From positions 5,405 through 48,406 of the forward strand of contig JAKUNL010000007.1 in the NCBI GenBank assembly GCA_022451925.1: a stretch of DNA of 43,002 nt, in the 5' to 3' direction. Below are positions 19,759 through 29,359 of the stretch, piece after piece; positions within the stretch are counted from its first letter, which is position 1; the number at the start of each line of letters is the position of its first letter. The position numbers and the translations under genes are program-made. The notes below the pieces were generated by a model, which was not told the origin of the DNA, made no database searches, and saw only the letters and a list, made by a program, of their open reading frames with translations. This DNA comes from Dehalococcoidia bacterium. GTDB taxonomy: Bacteria > Chloroflexota > Dehalococcoidia > Lucifugimonadales > UBA3495.

Positions 19759-20892
19759 ATGAGTCTAAACGTTTATTACTTCACAGAAATGCCCTACCAC
19801 CACATCGACGATGAATTGGCGGAGCAATGGCCATCTCTGAGACTAACATTTCCCAACAGCTACTTCGACCCGAACAAGGCTACAGACCTGTTTAAACGGT
19901 ATCTAGACGAGTTCCAGTACGCAGAAGAGGCAGGCTTCCAAGGGTTGATGATCAACGAACACCACAATACACCGTCCTGCATGGACGTTGAGGTGAATAT
20001 CACCGGCGGAATCCTGGCCCGAATGACGTCCAAGGCCAAAATTCTAATGCTGGGAAATATGTTACCAACATCAGACAATCCACCCAGGCTAGCAGAAGAG
20101 ATTGCCATGCTAGACGTTTTGTCCGGTGGTCGCATCGTATCGGGATTCGTTCGAGGAATCGGCGTGGAAAGCTGGGCAAACAACACCAACCCAGTCCACA
20201 ACCGAGAGCGTTTCGAAGAGTGCCATGACCTGATCATCAAGACCTGGACCACCCCGGGCCCGTTCCGCTGGGAAGGCAAACACTACCAATACCGAGCGGT
20301 GAACCCTTGGATGGTACCGGTGCAGAAACCACATCCTCCAATTTGGGTCCCTGGGACTGGCAGTCCGGAGACGGTGGAGTGGGCGGCAGCTAATCGCTAT
20401 ACTTACGCAGCGTTCCTGACTGAGCTGACCCGCGCAAGGACCTTGTTTGACAGCTACCGTGAGCATGCCAACAAAGCAGGATGGGAGCCAGAATCGGATA
20501 AGTTTGCGTTCATGATTTGCGCCCATGTCAACGAGACAGATGAGAAGGCCCAAGAATCTGGCAAGGCATTTATGTGGCGCATGGGGCATCCGCTGAAGGG
20601 GCCAAGAGAATACTGGGCTCCTCCGGGCTACTTCTCCCAGGCAGGCGTAACGGCCAACGCAGCCCGTCGCCAAAAACCCATGAACGAGATGTCATATGAA
20701 GAGCTCCAGGAACACAATCACCTAGTGGTAGGCAGCCCTGACACTGTCATCAAAAAGCTCCGCCACATTAAAGAAACGCTAGGAATCGGTTCGCTGCTGC
20801 TGGAAACCCAGGGCGGTCCCCTCTCACACAAAGACACCATGAGGTCAATAAAACTAATGGGAGAGGAAGTAATCCCGGCTTTGCAGGACTAG
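19759..20892 (+). CDS. LLM class flavin-dependent monooxygenase, paralog of 17577-18797
   Basis: Shares NEHHNTPSCM, LAEEIAMLDVLSGGRIVSGFVRGIGVES, NRERFEECHDLIIKTWTTPGPFRWEGKHYQYRAVNPW with the upstream LLM protein. Confidence 0.93.
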   Translation: MSLNVYYFTEMPYHHIDDELAEQWPSLRLTFPNSYFDPNKATDLFKRYLDEFQYAEEAGFQGLMINEHHNTPSCMDVEVNITGGILARMTSKAKILMLGNMLPTSDNPPRLAEEIAMLDVLSGGRIVSGFVRGIGVESWANNTNPVHNRERFEECHDLIIKTWTTPGPFRWEGKHYQYRAVNPWMVPVQKPHPPIWVPGTGSPETVEWAAANRYTYAAFLTELTRARTLFDSYREHANKAGWEPESDKFAFMICAHVNETDEKAQESGKAFMWRMGHPLKGPREYWAPPGYFSQAGVTANAARRQKPMNEMSYEELQEHNHLVVGSPDTVIKKLRHIKETLGIGSLLLETQGGPLSHKDTMRSIKLMGEEVIPALQD

Positions 20893-21032
20893 ACCACGAC
20901 AGAAATTCGTTTCATCCCGAGGCAGGAATAGGCACTCCGATCTATCAGTAAGAGTTTTCGAAAAAAGCATTTCATTACTCTTCAATAGAACTGTATAGAT
21001 CGAGAGAGATCGGAGATTCTATTGGTACGCTC

Positions 21033-22109
21033 CTAGAACAAGCAAGGAACGGACATCTCACCACAGGTGTCTCTGATCCAGTCGGCAACCTCAGGATGAA
21101 GCGGGATTCCCTCATCACGACGTACTGCTTCTACCTCAGCCTCTGGCTGCCCCGCCACCAACACCCGGTCCTGCCCAGGCGCCGGCCTGGTGTCTTGCAT
21201 CATCTGAGACCACTCATCCATTTCAGCCTTAAAATCATCAACGTCGGTGAATGCGTCGATGCTGTAAGCAGCGACCATGTGACCGAAGTTAGGCCTGCCG
21301 GGGGCCACTCCGTATCCGAATCCGGTCAACACTCCGGCCAGGATATCCACCATGCAAGAGAGACCATAGCCCTTGTGGGAACCGCCTTCGCGATCCGCAC
21401 CTAAAGGGAGAAGAGTCACGTTATCGGGAGCAATAGATGGCTCCATGATAGGACTGCCATCCTCCGCGGCCAACCAACCTCCGGGTATCTCAGCACCCAA
21501 TCGGGCTGCGATTCGTATCTTATTCACTGCCACAGAACTGGTCGCGGCATCAAACACAAAAGGTGGCTGATTTTTGGCCGGAACCGCAATCGCGATGGGA
21601 TTGGTACCAAGTCGCGGTTCAGCGCCAAAAGTCGGCAACACTGAAGGAGGGCAGCTGGTCATACACACGCCAATCATGTCATGTTCCAAAGCCATCATGG
21701 CGTGATAGGACGCCATACCCAGATGTCGGGCATTACCAATGGTAACCATGCCGATGCCAACATTCTTAGCCTTCTCAATGGCTATATCCATGGCCTTGGG
21801 GGTAATAATTGTCCCTAGTCCTCGATCTGAATCGATGTTCGCCGTGCTGGGCGTCTCTCGAATGATTTTCCAGTTAGGACGAGGATTGATAGATCCTTCC
21901 TGATACCCAGTAATATAGCTTTTCAGCATATTAGAAACACCGTGGGAATCCACACCACGCAGGTCTGCTAAAACTTGAACGTCGGCCGCCAGAATTGAGT
22001 CTTCCGCATTCACGCCCAATCTCTCAAATATACCGGCCACAGTCTTCTTTAAATCGTCGCCCTGAACAAATTGGGCATCATCATGGCTAACTTTAAACTG
22101 CTCTAGCAT
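21033..22109 (-). CDS. Ldh family oxidoreductase (malate/L-lactate/ureidoglycolate dehydrogenase type)
   Basis: DLRGVDSHGV, GNARHLGMASYHAMMALEHDMIGVCMTSCPPSVLPTFGAEPRLGTNPIAIAVPA, HKGYGLSCMVDILAGVLTG. Confidence 0.92.
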   Translation of the reverse strand: MLEQFKVSHDDAQFVQGDDLKKTVAGIFERLGVNAEDSILAADVQVLADLRGVDSHGVSNMLKSYITGYQEGSINPRPNWKIIRETPSTANIDSDRGLGTIITPKAMDIAIEKAKNVGIGMVTIGNARHLGMASYHAMMALEHDMIGVCMTSCPPSVLPTFGAEPRLGTNPIAIAVPAKNQPPFVFDAATSSVAVNKIRIAARLGAEIPGGWLAAEDGSPIMEPSIAPDNVTLLPLGADREGGSHKGYGLSCMVDILAGVLTGFGYGVAPGRPNFGHMVAAYSIDAFTDVDDFKAEMDEWSQMMQDTRPAPGQDRVLVAGQPEAEVEAVRRDEGIPLHPEVADWIRDTCGEMSVPCLF

Positions 22110-22216
22110 GTTCTGTTTCCTCGCATGGTGGATTTATTCAGGCTAGGAATCATCCCTGTCCTGGTCAATGTCCTTTGGCGGGATTATAGCACCCGTATCT
22201 TCTAGCTGGTCTTGCC

Positions 22217-22245
22217 TTGGCCCGAACCTGTCCCGTTGATATAAT
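22217..22245 (+). promoter_or_regulatory. Sigma70-like promoter for the M42 peptidase gene
   Basis: TTGGCC (22217-22222), 17-nt spacer, TATAAT (22240-22245), about 45 nt upstream of the ATG at 22290. Confidence 0.6.
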
Positions 22246-22289
22246 CCCGCCATCTCATTTTTAAGTAACGTCTCCAACAAGGGTGTCAT

Positions 22290-23396
22290 ATGAGCGATCT
22301 CAGAGAACAAGCCCTCGAATACCTGTCCCGCCTCGGCAGCAACCCAGCGACTGCTTTCAAAGAGGATCGGGTTATCGAAACGGTAAAAGAGATTCTCTCC
22401 GAGATTGGGCTGGAGCATAAAGTGGATGAGTTTGGAAACATAATCGCCAAGATCTCCGGCACCAACCCCACGGCCAACCCGCTGGCAATCGTCGCCCACA
22501 TGGATCACCCTGGATTTGAAATAACTTCCAATCATGATGGTAACTACATCGCCCAGGCTATGGGTGGAATCCCGCCGTCTAGCTTCGAAGCTGGTGTACC
22601 AGTTCAAGTGATTCTTCCCGACGGCAAGCGCATCTTGGGGTCAACGATGGGGATGTTCGGTGAAGAAAACGAACGCCAGGTCTTAATTAAACTGGACCAA
22701 CCTCAGGATTTGGAGCCTCCGCTTTCTGCTGTGTTTGATCTGACGGATTTTGAACTGGACGGAGAACATATACGCATGAGGGCCGTTGATGACTTGGCCG
22801 GCTGTGGGAGTATATTATCAGCGCTGACCCGACTAAGCAGCGGGGATGCACCTCCTGGAGACGTGTACGGAGTCTTCACCCGAGCAGAAGAGGTGGGCTT
22901 GGTGGGAGCTAGGCTGATGGCTGAGGCCGGCACTCTGCCTCCGGAAACTCTTGTCATCTCAGCCGAATCCAGTAGGTCACTCCCCGGAGCCGAGATGGGC
23001 GAGGGAATCGTCATTAGGGTCGGTGACGCCGGATTCACATTCACAGCAGATGCCGAGTCAGTACTGATCAGAGCTCGTGAGACATTGCAACAAAGGGAAA
23101 GCGGCTTCAAATGCCAGCGTCAGTTGATGAGCGGAGGCACCTGCGAAGCAAGTGCATTTGCGGTCTTCGGATACCAAACCACCGGCATCGCCTTCCCACT
23201 GGGTAACTACCACAACGGTGCACCAGAAGGCCGCATCGAAGCAGAATACATAAACGTGAACGATTACCTTGGCGGAATAGAATTAATCACAGAGGCTGCT
23301 CGCCGCGTCTCGGACCGGGTTAACACAGCATTTCGGCAGCGAATACGCGAGGTTCCGCCAAACCTGCGGCAACGCATGTTGGACACCGGTAATTGA
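22290..23396 (+). CDS. M42 family metallopeptidase/aminopeptidase-like
   Basis: AHMDHPGFEI, VDDLAGCGSILSAL, FTRAEEVGLVGARL, MSGGTCEASAFAVFGYQTTGIAFPLGNYHN. Confidence 0.85.
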   Translation: MSDLREQALEYLSRLGSNPATAFKEDRVIETVKEILSEIGLEHKVDEFGNIIAKISGTNPTANPLAIVAHMDHPGFEITSNHDGNYIAQAMGGIPPSSFEAGVPVQVILPDGKRILGSTMGMFGEENERQVLIKLDQPQDLEPPLSAVFDLTDFELDGEHIRMRAVDDLAGCGSILSALTRLSSGDAPPGDVYGVFTRAEEVGLVGARLMAEAGTLPPETLVISAESSRSLPGAEMGEGIVIRVGDAGFTFTADAESVLIRARETLQQRESGFKCQRQLMSGGTCEASAFAVFGYQTTGIAFPLGNYHNGAPEGRIEAEYINVNDYLGGIELITEAARRVSDRVNTAFRQRIREVPPNLRQRMLDTGN

Positions 23397-23605
23397 GTGC
23401 TAAACTTGAGGGCAGAGAGCCAATCGCCCTAAACCCCTTCAAAGTCGTTGCATCAGTCATCCGAACGGTGACATCAAATCACTTCAGGCTGATTTCTACA
23501 TGCTCACCATTAGTAGGGTATGGTTCATAGACTTTCAGTGATACCAGTTTGCAAGCAAATTACTAATATACGCTGAATTAAAATATAAAGATAAAGAGGC
23601 ACAAC

Positions 23606-25039
23606 ATGGCCGAAAAAAACATAGCGTTTCTATCAGCTACCGAGCTCGGTAACGCTATCAGAGAGAAACAAATATCACCAGTTGAAGCCGTGGAAGCCTA
23701 TCTTGAGCGCATAGAACGCATTGACCCTCTAGTCAATTCCTACATAACTGTCACTGCCGAGCAGGCCAGACAAGAAGCACTGGAGGCCGAGAAAGAAATA
23801 CGCAGCGGCAACTACCGAGGTCCCCTCCACGGCATCCCGATGGGCCTTAAAGACCAGATATACACTAAAGGCGTCCGCACTACCGACGCCTCTAAGATCA
23901 GATCCGAATTCGTTCCCAAGTACGACGCCACCGTGGTGACTAACCTCAAGAACTCAGGAGCAATCCTGTTAGGCAAACTGAACATGGCCGAGTTCGCCCA
24001 CGGAGAGCCTCAAAGTTCCTACTACGGCGCGACACGAAACCCATGGGACCTGACTCGCAGTCCGGGAGTATCTAGTACCGGATCTGGTGCTGCTACCGCT
24101 GCTAGGCTATGCGCCACATCATTAGGTGAAGACACCGGAGGTTCCATCAGAGGCCCGGCAGCCAACTGCGGCCTAGTAGGCCTGCGCCCGACCTGGGGCC
24201 GGGTTAGCCGCTACGGAGTCGACGGCGCTGGCTGGTCATTTGACACACTAGGGCCAATCTCGCGCACTGTGGAGGACGCTGCCATTACCATTGGCGGCAT
24301 AGCCGGATACGATCCGCTGGACCCGTCCACCCACAATGTACCAGTACCTGATTATTTAGCTGCGCTTACTGGAGATATCAAAGGTCTCAGGATAGGAGTG
24401 GTACGAGAACTAATTGACCCAGAGGAACTAGATCTGGACCCTCAAATGCGCCAATCTGTTTTAACTGCGGTGGAAGTGCTGGCTGAGTTGGGAGCTGAAG
24501 TGAAACAAGTATCCATGCCTTTAGCTGAGAAGTCTGGTTACATCACCCGCGCCATCACCCATGTTGATAGAGTCAGTCTCAGTCCCGAGTTCCTAAGAGA
24601 GCAGCCCGAGGACTACCACCACAACACAAGAGTCCACTTCACAACTGCCAACCTAATTCCTGCACAGGTCTACTACAAGGCCCAAAAGCTGCGAACAATG
24701 GTCAGGGAACAGGTGCTTGGATTGCTGGAAGATGTTGACGTGCTCATCCAGCCAACATCAGGCCGTCCAGCCAATGTAATCAATTTAGACCAGAACGTAG
24801 AGAGTCAGGTTGGAGCCAAAGCAGCCTTAGCCGCGGGTGGGTTCCGAGGCCCTTACAGCCTCAGCGGCGCCCCCGCCTTGTCAATCCTCTGTGGGTTCAC
24901 CTCTGAGGGAGACGATGGACTTCCGCTGGCTATGCAGATAGCAGGCAGACCGTTCGAAGAAGCCACAGTGCTACGCGTGGCCCACGCATACGAGCAGGCG
25001 GTTAGCTGGAACAAACGTATTCCTCCAGCCGCACTATAG
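23606..25039 (+). CDS. Amidase signature family enzyme
   Basis: GIPMGLKDQIYTKG (catalytic Lys), STGSGAATAARLCATSLGEDTGGSIRGPAANCGLVGLRPTWGRVSRYG (Ser-cisSer-Lys region). Confidence 0.94.
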   Translation: MAEKNIAFLSATELGNAIREKQISPVEAVEAYLERIERIDPLVNSYITVTAEQARQEALEAEKEIRSGNYRGPLHGIPMGLKDQIYTKGVRTTDASKIRSEFVPKYDATVVTNLKNSGAILLGKLNMAEFAHGEPQSSYYGATRNPWDLTRSPGVSSTGSGAATAARLCATSLGEDTGGSIRGPAANCGLVGLRPTWGRVSRYGVDGAGWSFDTLGPISRTVEDAAITIGGIAGYDPLDPSTHNVPVPDYLAALTGDIKGLRIGVVRELIDPEELDLDPQMRQSVLTAVEVLAELGAEVKQVSMPLAEKSGYITRAITHVDRVSLSPEFLREQPEDYHHNTRVHFTTANLIPAQVYYKAQKLRTMVREQVLGLLEDVDVLIQPTSGRPANVINLDQNVESQVGAKAALAAGGFRGPYSLSGAPALSILCGFTSEGDDGLPLAMQIAGRPFEEATVLRVAHAYEQAVSWNKRIPPAAL

Positions 25040-25556
25040 CGAAAATCCGGCTATTACCGATCCCGCAATTCGCCAATCTGCTCTCAGGTTCGACCAAAAA
25101 TTGGGGGACATCCCAACCTTCTAGGCCCGCATAATTGTCAATCGGGGAGCAGTGGTGGACTTCGTGTTCCAGCATCATCAAGATCCGCCATCTACTGAGA
25201 GTTCCGTCGGTATCAATCATATTGATTCGGCATTCCATCCATTCAGAGGGTGCCCTGGCTATCTGCTTCTGAAACTCCACAGCTGAAGCTTCCAACACAT
25301 TAACCCAACTTGATTGCTACTGGGTATTAAGTGGGTTCCAGTCGTACCGCCACCAGTTGCCGGTATAGGCCGATTCGAAATAGACTCTGGATTCAGCAAT
25401 ATGGTGGACGATTTTGGATATCCCCCAACCATTTTCGCCATCACCAACAGTAGGCTCCCACCTCTCCGCCGAAGCGGGCAATGCCACTACATCCCTACAG
25501 GTACGAGGCTGAATCGACCGAAAATAATTCAAGAAAGCAGCTGGATCATCTATCAA
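25002..25556 (-). pseudogene. DinB-like family protein interrupted by an in-frame TAG (25317-25319)
   Basis: ORF 25317-25556 (GWGISKIVHHIAESRVYFESAYTGNWWRYDWNPLNTQ*) continues in the same frame as QSSWVNVLEASAVEFQKQIARAP...LEHEVHHCSPIDNYAGLEGWDVPQ. Confidence 0.7.
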
Positions 25557-25607
25557 GTTATTTCCTCATCAGCCAGTAGACAACTCGAAGACCACAGAAC
25601 TTCAAAA

Positions 25608-26966
25608 CTAGTTCGCTGCTAATACATCGTAGGCGAGGGCCAGCATGATTCTAGTACCGCTGACCAGACTACGGATACCCACTGACTCGTTGGTTCCGTG
25701 AATGAAACTGAGCATCGGGTCATCATCCGGGTGAGAGCCAACCATGCCATAGGTGGTAGTGCCCAAGTTGCGAGTGAACCTAGAGTCGGTGAAACCAGTG
25801 CTCAAGGAAGGCACCCACTGAATGTCATCCCGCCCCAGAGCGCGGGCGGTACTGATTTGGATCCGGCTAGCAAACTCTGTGTCGAACTCAGACGCGTTGG
25901 GTATAGACATGTAATCTACGTCTATCTCAACGCCGTCGATGCCTTCTAGAATCTTGCCCAGTTCCTGCCGGACGTAAGCCTCGTCCTGATGAGGAAGAGT
26001 CCTAACATCACATGTCAGCCGAACGGACTCCGGGACGCTATTGGACTTGATGCCACCATTAATCATCGTCGGCGTGATAGTCATACGGGAAAGAGCTTTC
26101 ATAATGGAGGTGAACCGAGGCTGGTTCTCCTCATGATCAGCGATTATCTGGTCGATATTCTCGGGCGAAGGTTTGTCCTCAATGGCAAACGTAGACAAAT
26201 GATCAAACAAGCTGGTGGAAGTATCCCTCTCAGCCTCATAGGCTTCGATACGCTTCACCACTTCTGATAGCCCAAACAGTGCATTCGAACCCTGCCATGG
26301 AGTGGAGGCGTGGGCACTGGAGCCGCGTACTTCTATTTCCAACTGGAGTCGGCCTTTCTCTCCGATACCCAACAAGTATGTCAGCGCTCCAGCGGCTGAG
26401 ATAGGCACTCCTCCTCCTTCATTGACAGCATAGGGTGCGTCCAGTTTCTCCGGGTGATGTTCAGCCATCCAGCCAAACCCGTAGCGGCCTCCATGTTCTT
26501 CGTCAGCACATGACGCCAGAATCAAATCGTCTTTGAGTTCGATGTTATTGCGCTTAAGCAGCCTCATCGCAACCAATTGACAGGTGAGGAGTGCTTTACA
26601 ATCAGATGCTCCACGACCGAATATCCGGCCATCGGCAACTGTGGCACTGAATGGAGGAAACCTCCACTTCTCTTCCTCCTCAACCGGAACCACGTCCAGG
26701 TGGGACATGAACATCAGTCCCGCCTTTCCAGATTTCCCTTTCAAACGCGCTATAAGGTTGCCCCGATCTGGCGCCGATTCAATGGTCTCTGAGGCGATGC
26801 TATCTTCAGACAGCCATTTTTCAATGTACCGGCACGCTTCAGTCTCATTGCCTGTCGGCATAAATCCGGTGTTTACCGTAGGTATCCGTACCAAGGCTTG
26901 TTCTAGCGCAATAATCTCATCACGCATGTCATCGACTTGGTCCAACAAACTTTCTAAATTGGACAT
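25608..26966 (-). CDS. M20 family metallopeptidase (ArgE/DapE/ACY1-type)
   Basis: LMFMSHLDVVPVEEEEKWRFPPFSATVADGRIFGRGASDCKA, SCADEEHGG, SAHASTPWQGSNA. Confidence 0.93.
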   Translation of the reverse strand: MSNLESLLDQVDDMRDEIIALEQALVRIPTVNTGFMPTGNETEACRYIEKWLSEDSIASETIESAPDRGNLIARLKGKSGKAGLMFMSHLDVVPVEEEEKWRFPPFSATVADGRIFGRGASDCKALLTCQLVAMRLLKRNNIELKDDLILASCADEEHGGRYGFGWMAEHHPEKLDAPYAVNEGGGVPISAAGALTYLLGIGEKGRLQLEIEVRGSSAHASTPWQGSNALFGLSEVVKRIEAYEAERDTSTSLFDHLSTFAIEDKPSPENIDQIIADHEENQPRFTSIMKALSRMTITPTMINGGIKSNSVPESVRLTCDVRTLPHQDEAYVRQELGKILEGIDGVEIDVDYMSIPNASEFDTEFASRIQISTARALGRDDIQWVPSLSTGFTDSRFTRNLGTTTYGMVGSHPDDDPMLSFIHGTNESVGIRSLVSGTRIMLALAYDVLAAN

Positions 26967-27053
26967 ATGGGCCTCCGATAATTTCTCTTCCTTGTCCGTC
27001 CCTGTGTCGAGGAGAAGATTAAGATTGAAACATTTTCTGTAGTCAACCTACTG

Positions 27054-28814
27054 CTAATAACCTAGCGCGTAGGCTTCACATCTCGGATCTGCGCCGCCTC
27101 GCAACAATTTGGTTCGCGGATTCCGGGTTATGGCCCCGTACAAGGCCGAGCCTTCCCACCAATCCGGATATCTCTCTATAGTATGCCCTTTCATCCGGAG
27201 CCCTTCGGCTGCTTCTTCCGAGATCCGCCCCTCCAAACGCAACATCCCAGGTTCGTATTTACCAGGCCAGCCGGACTGCTGGAAGTTGTAACTGTAGAAC
27301 CTGGGTTCTTCAACAGCCTCTTGAGGATCACGACCAAACTCCAGAATGTTTAACAACAACTGAAGAGTCCCTTGGGGGATATGATCACCACCGTGGGCAC
27401 CAAGCGCAATTACAGGCTCGCCGTCCTGCAATACCAACGCAGGTGCCGGGGTGAGCCTAGGCCGCTTACCACCCTCCACCGACGCTGCATGACCCTCGGT
27501 GATTCTCGATTGACTGCCCCGCAGCGAAAAAGCCAATCCTGTCCCAGGTATGATTGGCCCACCATTTTTGGTTCCTTCGCTAGGTGTACTTGAAAATATA
27601 TTCCCATCGCCGTCAATGACTGCAAAATAGGATGTCCCGCCGCCGCTCGGGCCTGCAATAGCCACTGGAACTTCTGCGTCTCTTGGGGAGGTTGGTCCAC
27701 CGTTGATCGTCGCCATTCCGTTGCGGGGATCTCCAGCAGGAGGCGTCCCAGGCCAGGCAATCTCTGGGTCAATTAGGCTTCGGCGTCGGTGAAGGTATTC
27801 TTCGGAGAGCATTTCCTTTATCGGAACATCTGTAAACTTTGGGTCACCGACGTACTGCTCTCGGTCTGCAAAGGCCAGGTTCAACGCCTGACTCACCGTG
27901 TGGATATATTCGGTAGTATTGTGCCCCATCGAAGCCAGATCGAACCCTTCCAATATCTTAAGAGCCTGGGGGAAGGTCGGGCCTTGACCCCAAGGGCCCG
28001 TGCTATAAACATCGTAGCCTTTATAATTCACGGTCACTGGTGCGCCTATAGTCACATGATAATTAGCCAAATCTTCTGCGGTTAGCAGGCCTCCCATCTC
28101 CTGATTGAAAGCCACGATCTTGCGACTGAGCTCGCCGGTGTAGATATCATCTCGAGCGGCCTGTAGCGCACCCTCTCGGCCCTTTGATTTATTGGCGTTC
28201 TCGATTTCGGCCAAGTTCGATAAAGAATTCGCTAAGTCCTTCTGGTAGAACATCTCGCCCTGCTTGGGTGCGCGGCCGTTAGGCAGATATATCTCTGCAG
28301 TTGACTGATAGGTGTTGTAGGCGTCAAAGGCGGTAACAAACCGCCCGGCCAAATAGCGGAACATAGGGAAGCCGTTTCCTGCCAAATCGATAGCTGCAGA
28401 CACCACTTCACCAAAGCTCATGGTCCCAAACTTGGAAAGGGAGGTAATCCATGAATCTGCGGCTGCTGGAGTCAGAGACCGCAGAACTCCAGGTGGATAA
28501 TTGCCGCCATGGTTCTTCTTGAAATATTCCACTGAAGCTGCCTTCGGCCACACTCCCAATCCATCAACCTCTAAAACTTCCTTCTGGTCGGCAAGATAAA
28601 TGACGGTGGGAGCCACACCCAAAAAACTACAATCATCCACGTGCACTACGTTCAAGGCCAATCCAACAGCCACCCCAGCATCAATGGCATTGCCACCCTT
28701 TCTCAATATATCCAATCCGGCCATGGCTGCAGCAGGATGACTGGCAACCACCATACCGTTGGTTCCCTGCATTAACGGACGCAGGCTGGTTAACGAAGTT
28801 CCTGGTACTGGCAT
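27054..28814 (-). CDS. Gamma-glutamyltransferase family protein
   Basis: GMVVASHPAAAMAGLDILRKGGNAIDAGVAVGLALNVV; GGTSYFAVIDGDGNIFSSTPS nucleophile region; GTGLAFSLRG. Confidence 0.93.
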   Translation of the reverse strand: MPVPGTSLTSLRPLMQGTNGMVVASHPAAAMAGLDILRKGGNAIDAGVAVGLALNVVHVDDCSFLGVAPTVIYLADQKEVLEVDGLGVWPKAASVEYFKKNHGGNYPPGVLRSLTPAAADSWITSLSKFGTMSFGEVVSAAIDLAGNGFPMFRYLAGRFVTAFDAYNTYQSTAEIYLPNGRAPKQGEMFYQKDLANSLSNLAEIENANKSKGREGALQAARDDIYTGELSRKIVAFNQEMGGLLTAEDLANYHVTIGAPVTVNYKGYDVYSTGPWGQGPTFPQALKILEGFDLASMGHNTTEYIHTVSQALNLAFADREQYVGDPKFTDVPIKEMLSEEYLHRRRSLIDPEIAWPGTPPAGDPRNGMATINGGPTSPRDAEVPVAIAGPSGGGTSYFAVIDGDGNIFSSTPSEGTKNGGPIIPGTGLAFSLRGSQSRITEGHAASVEGGKRPRLTPAPALVLQDGEPVIALGAHGGDHIPQGTLQLLLNILEFGRDPQEAVEEPRFYSYNFQQSGWPGKYEPGMLRLEGRISEEAAEGLRMKGHTIERYPDWWEGSALYGAITRNPRTKLLRGGADPRCEAYALGY

Positions 28815-29359
28815 TTCAATTACTCCAGATTATTTTTGAGTCAACCTCTAACGCTGTATCTATACCCCACGAGCAGCATAACCAATGAAACCTTAAGAGA
28901 ATTCAAAAAACTGTAAATATCGGCGAAATTAGCGACCAATTCCTTATCGATACGAACCGGGCCGGCAATACTGCGGTCCAAATCATTAACCACACTATAA
29001 TATGGTCTTTAGGAAATACCTATTCCATACTGACCAAAGCTCCCCACTCACCGGTCCGAGATCCGTTCAACCGCCTGTTGGATTCGTAGACCGGAGTCAC
29101 TATCAGGAACTCCTATAAGGCCTGATTCATATTGCACTTCGGCTTATTTGGAATGTGATCATATCCTCCTAAAGCTTAACCTCAAACATTCAAGGAAATT
29201 CTAGCAAAATACCCACTCCAAGGGTGAACGCTACCAGCATTACCAACATTCAGCATAGTCTAACGTATTTGGAATCGAGATTAATTCAGGAGTAAACTAT
29301 CTCAAACATTCTTCTCCTTTTGAAGGTAAGGACAAACAAAGTTCTGGAGGAAGCTAATC

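Noticed and set aside
17615-20279. Similar antisense ORFs inside both LLM genes (PSHRNGPGVVQVLIMRSW.. and PSQRNGPGVVQVLMIRSW..)
   Set aside because: Similarity is explained by conserved sense-strand protein sequence of the paralogs, not by an antisense gene.
29051-29094. CCGGTC/GACCGG inverted repeat in the ggt-LLM divergent gap
   Set aside because: Only 6 bp with competing inner pairings; too weak to separate from chance.
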